A DNA stretch of 64,000 nt from assembly GCF_037076565.1 (NCBI RefSeq), contig NZ_AP029028.1, positions 4,960,001 through 5,024,000 on the forward strand, read 5' to 3'. Below the pieces are notes generated by a model. That model saw only the letters and a program-made list of their open reading frames with translations, did no database searches and was not told the origin of the DNA. The translations under genes were made by a program, and so were the position numbers. The number at the start of each line of letters is the position of its first letter. Position 1 is the first letter of the stretch. Positions 61,659 through 64,000 of the stretch are shown one piece after another. The DNA is from Herbaspirillum sp. DW155 (GTDB taxonomy: Bacteria > Pseudomonadota > Gammaproteobacteria > Burkholderiales > Burkholderiaceae_D).

Positions 61659-63494
61659 ATGGATGAACAACTGCTGATCGCCCTCGTCTACCTGCTGGCG
61701 GCCGTGGCGGCCGTCCCCATTGCCAAGCGCCTGGGCCTGGGCGCGGTGCTGGGCTACCTGCTGGCCGGCATCGTCATCGGTCCCTGGGGATTGGGACTGA
61801 TTACCGAGGTCAAGCACATCCTCGAATTTTCTGAATTCGGCGTGGTGCTGCTGCTGTTCCTGATCGGCCTCGAACTCGATCCCAAACGCCTGTGGGCGCT
61901 GCGCCGTTCCATCTTCGGATGGGGCAGCGTGCAGGTAGCGGCGGTTTCGCTGGCCCTGTTCGCCGCCGCGCTGGCAGCGGGCGTGCCCTGGCGCATCGGC
62001 CTCATTGCCGCACTGGGCATGTCGCTCTCCTCCACCGCCATCGCCCTGGCCACGCTGGGCGAACGCAAGCTCACGGCCACCCCGGCAGGCGCGGCGGGCT
62101 TTTCCATCCTGCTGTTCCAGGACATCGCCGCGATTCCCATGATGGCCGCCGTGCCCCTGCTGGGCGTGGCCGCCAGCCAGGGCAGCGGGCAAGGCTGGCT
62201 GCATGCGGGGCAGGTGGCGCTGGTGATCGCGCTGCTGATCTTTGGCGGACGGGTGTTGATACGCCCCATCCTGCGCATCATCGCCAAGACCGGCATGCGC
62301 GAAATCTTCACCGCCTTTGCATTGCTGCTGGTCATCTCCACCTGCCTGCTGATGCAATCGGTGGGCATGTCGATGGCGCTGGGTACCTTCCTGGCCGGCG
62401 TGCTGCTGGCCGATTCCGAATACCGCCACGCACTGGAAAGCGACCTCGAACCCTTCAAGGGATTGCTGCTGGGCCTGTTCTTCATCGCCGTGGGCATGTC
62501 GGTGGACTTCGGTGTCTTCCTCGCCCAGCCCTGGCGCATCCTCGGCATGGTGGCGGGCTTCCTGGCCATCAAGACCTGCGTGATGTGGTTCCTGGGGCGC
62601 TGCTTCGGTATCCCGCGTGGACAACAATTGTTCTTCGCCTTCCTGCTCTCGCAGGGCGGGGAATTCGCCTTCATCGTCTTCGGCGCGGCCGTCACCGCCA
62701 AGGTGCTCACGCCCGAGATTTCTTCCATGCTGGTGGTCGTGGTGGCGCTGTCGATGCTGATCACGCCGCTGCTCTTGCTGGTGCATGACCGTCTGCTGGT
62801 GCGCTGGCTGGAAGGCGGCAAGCGCCGTGCGGAAGACAAGATCGGCCCGCAGGACAACGCCGTCATCATCGCCGGCTTCGGCCGCTTCGGCCAGATCGTC
62901 GGCCGTCTGCTGGCGGCCAACGACATCGGCGCCACGGTGCTGGATCATGATCCGGACCAGATCGATTTCCTGCGCAAGTTCGGCTTCAAGGTCTTCTATG
63001 GCGATGCCACACGCATCGACCTGCTGCGCACTGCCGGCGCCGACAAGGCGCGCGTGCTGGTGATCGCCATCGACGATGCACAAGCCGCGCTGGAGATGGT
63101 CGACAAGGTGCGCGAGGAATTCCCGCACCTGCAGATCGCCGCCCGCGCGCGCAACGTCACGCATTACTACGACCTGATGGACCGTGGCGTGACGGTACTG
63201 GAACGCGAGACCTTCGAAAGCGCCCTGCACATGGGCCGCCAGGTGCTGCAGCAGCTGGACTTCGGCGCCTATCGCGCGCGCGAGGCGGCGATGAAGTTCC
63301 GTGCGCACAATCTCAAGACCCTGGCAGCGCTCTACCCGCATTACAAGGACCAGGCGCAGATGGTGTCCATGGCCGTGCAGGCCCGCGAGGAATTGCAGGC
63401 CATGTTCGCCGGTGACCGCGAGGCCATGCAGCGCGATCATGCGCATGACCAGTGGCGCGAAAAACCCGCGCCGCCAACGCCACCGGCCGAATGA
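61659..63494 (+). CDS. kefC: Glutathione-regulated potassium-efflux antiporter (KefB/KefC family)
   Basis: A 611-residue K+/H+ antiporter. About 12 helices of the CPA2 fold include GYLLAGIVIGPWGLGLI, the conserved LLFLIGLELDP, and SSTAIALATL with FQDIAAIPMM. A cytoplasmic RCK_N/TrkA-N domain starts DNAVIIAGFGRFGQIVGRLLA near residue 400, which binds NAD and glutathione adducts. It protects cells from electrophiles by acidifying the cytoplasm. KefB and KefC cannot be told apart here, but the KefF-like neighbour favours KefC. Confidence 0.88.
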   Translation: MDEQLLIALVYLLAAVAAVPIAKRLGLGAVLGYLLAGIVIGPWGLGLITEVKHILEFSEFGVVLLLFLIGLELDPKRLWALRRSIFGWGSVQVAAVSLALFAAALAAGVPWRIGLIAALGMSLSSTAIALATLGERKLTATPAGAAGFSILLFQDIAAIPMMAAVPLLGVAASQGSGQGWLHAGQVALVIALLIFGGRVLIRPILRIIAKTGMREIFTAFALLLVISTCLLMQSVGMSMALGTFLAGVLLADSEYRHALESDLEPFKGLLLGLFFIAVGMSVDFGVFLAQPWRILGMVAGFLAIKTCVMWFLGRCFGIPRGQQLFFAFLLSQGGEFAFIVFGAAVTAKVLTPEISSMLVVVVALSMLITPLLLLVHDRLLVRWLEGGKRRAEDKIGPQDNAVIIAGFGRFGQIVGRLLAANDIGATVLDHDPDQIDFLRKFGFKVFYGDATRIDLLRTAGADKARVLVIAIDDAQAALEMVDKVREEFPHLQIAARARNVTHYYDLMDRGVTVLERETFESALHMGRQVLQQLDFGAYRAREAAMKFRAHNLKTLAALYPHYKDQAQMVSMAVQAREELQAMFAGDREAMQRDHAHDQWREKPAPPTPPAE

Positions 63495-63528
63495 AAAAAA
63501 GGCCGGACACGCTTGCGCACGCCCGGCC
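63494..63528 (-). terminator. Terminator for the leftward protease gene
   Basis: Stem GGCCGG/CCGGCC (63501-63506 with 63523-63528) followed on the minus strand by seven T (63500-63494). It begins directly at the end of the kefC gene. Confidence 0.7.
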
Positions 63529-63534
63529 AAATCC

Positions 63535-63635
63535 CTCACTGCTTACTACTCACTGCTTACCACTTACTACTCACTGCTTACTACTCACCGGTACTACTCA
63601 CTGCAAAACCTTAAATCATATAAATCATATAAATC
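63535..63635. repeat. Short degenerate tandem repeats between kefC and the protease gene
   Basis: From 63535 to 63603 an imperfect repeat of CTTACTACTCACTG and variants occurs about five times; from 63613 the 9-base unit TAAATCATA is repeated. The repeats run up to the protease stop. No open frame uses them. Confidence 0.65.
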
Positions 63636-64000
63636 AATTCAGGGCCAGCGGCACGAAGATCTTTTCGTCGCCGCGTTCCACCAGCAGCGCCACGCTCTTG
63701 CCCGCCTCGCTGGCCAGCTTGCGCAACTGCGCCACGCTGGAGACCGGCGTGCCATTGAGCGCCAGGATCACGTCGCCGCTCTGGATACCGGCCACGGCAG
63801 CCGGACCACTGGCATCTTCCACCAGCAAGCCCTTCTGACCACCGATCTGGGCCTGCTCATCCTTGTCCAGCGGACGCACCGCCAGACCCAGGCGCCCCTG
63901 GTCATCGGACTTGCCGGTCTTGGCCTCATTCTTGGCCTGCTTCACCTCGCCCACGGTCACGTTGATGGTCATCACCTTGCCGCCGCGCATGACCTGCATC
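63634..64000 (-). CDS. Do-family serine protease (DegP/DegQ type), C-terminal part
   Basis: The window ends inside the gene; about 122 residues are visible. They contain the end of the first PDZ region (VMRGGKVMTINVTVGE), a linker, and the second PDZ domain (QGRLGLAVRPLDKDEQAQIGGQKGLLVEDASGPAAVAGIQSGDVILALNGTPV). The catalytic protease domain would lie beyond base 64000. These periplasmic enzymes degrade misfolded envelope proteins. Which Deg paralogue it is cannot be decided here. Confidence 0.85.
   Translation of the reverse strand, partial: MQVMRGGKVMTINVTVGEVKQAKNEAKTGKSDDQGRLGLAVRPLDKDEQAQIGGQKGLLVEDASGPAAVAGIQSGDVILALNGTPVSSVAQLRKLASEAGKSVALLVERGDEKIFVPLALN

Overview
The window looks like a chromosome segment of a betaproteobacterium of the Oxalobacteraceae type, most like Herbaspirillum. 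This is inferred from gene content and order (metH, fmt, dsbA, argS, priA, hemE, a complete atpIBEFHAGDC operon, pheC, kefFC) and from high-GC codon use; no database was searched. The window opens inside a SpoVR-family gene and closes inside a DegP/DegQ-type protease gene.

Layout. 1-5 kb: SpoVR, a LON-domain protein, then a small regulon headed by a GbsR/MarR-type regulator, with a long palindrome over its own start and a matching palindrome before a membrane/oxidoreductase set. 5-7.5 kb: MarC and MFS transporters and a 272-bp structured element whose ends match a complete insertion sequence (IS) 45 kb away. 7.5-20 kb: mostly leftward housekeeping genes (metH, fmt, a short-chain dehydrogenase, dsbA, a SPOR protein, argS, priA). 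20.1-20.7 kb: a non-coding region made of two diverged copies about 365 bp apart, each keeping the same DnaA-box layout. 20.8-31.8 kb: hemE, pheC, PPK2, a CoA-binding protein and the ATP synthase operon with a clear promoter and terminator.

32.4-47.8 kb: galE, then a rightward surface-polysaccharide cluster. Its kinase, HAD phosphatase and nucleotidyltransferase (HddA, GmhB, HddC types) point to GDP-D-glycero-D-manno-heptose. A ColD-like PLP enzyme with His in place of the PLP lysine, a Fcl/ColC-like SDR, a second SDR, a very short split thiamine-diphosphate enzyme and a cobalamin-binding radical SAM protein suggest further conversion to a deoxy and perhaps branched sugar. Two glycosyltransferases, a methyltransferase and an unknown protein follow. 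I do not know a described pathway with this combination.

48.2-56.3 kb: an integrated element of about 8 kb, visibly AT-richer, bounded by a 48-bp direct repeat of the 3' part of tRNA-Arg(CCG). It carries a tyrosine integrase, a YgiT-type zinc-finger protein, a DUF4062 protein, an AIPR-type (abortive infection) gene split by an IS5-family insertion, a 36-bp palindrome, six iterons of 21-22 bp, a TrfA-like replication initiator and an HTH protein. It looks like an integrative element with its own theta-type replicon and defence-like cargo.

56.5-64 kb: a cytochrome c, an OmpA-like lipoprotein, a three-gene YqjD/YqjE-type set, a class I glutamine amidotransferase, KefF/KefC-type potassium efflux genes and the end of a Do-type protease.
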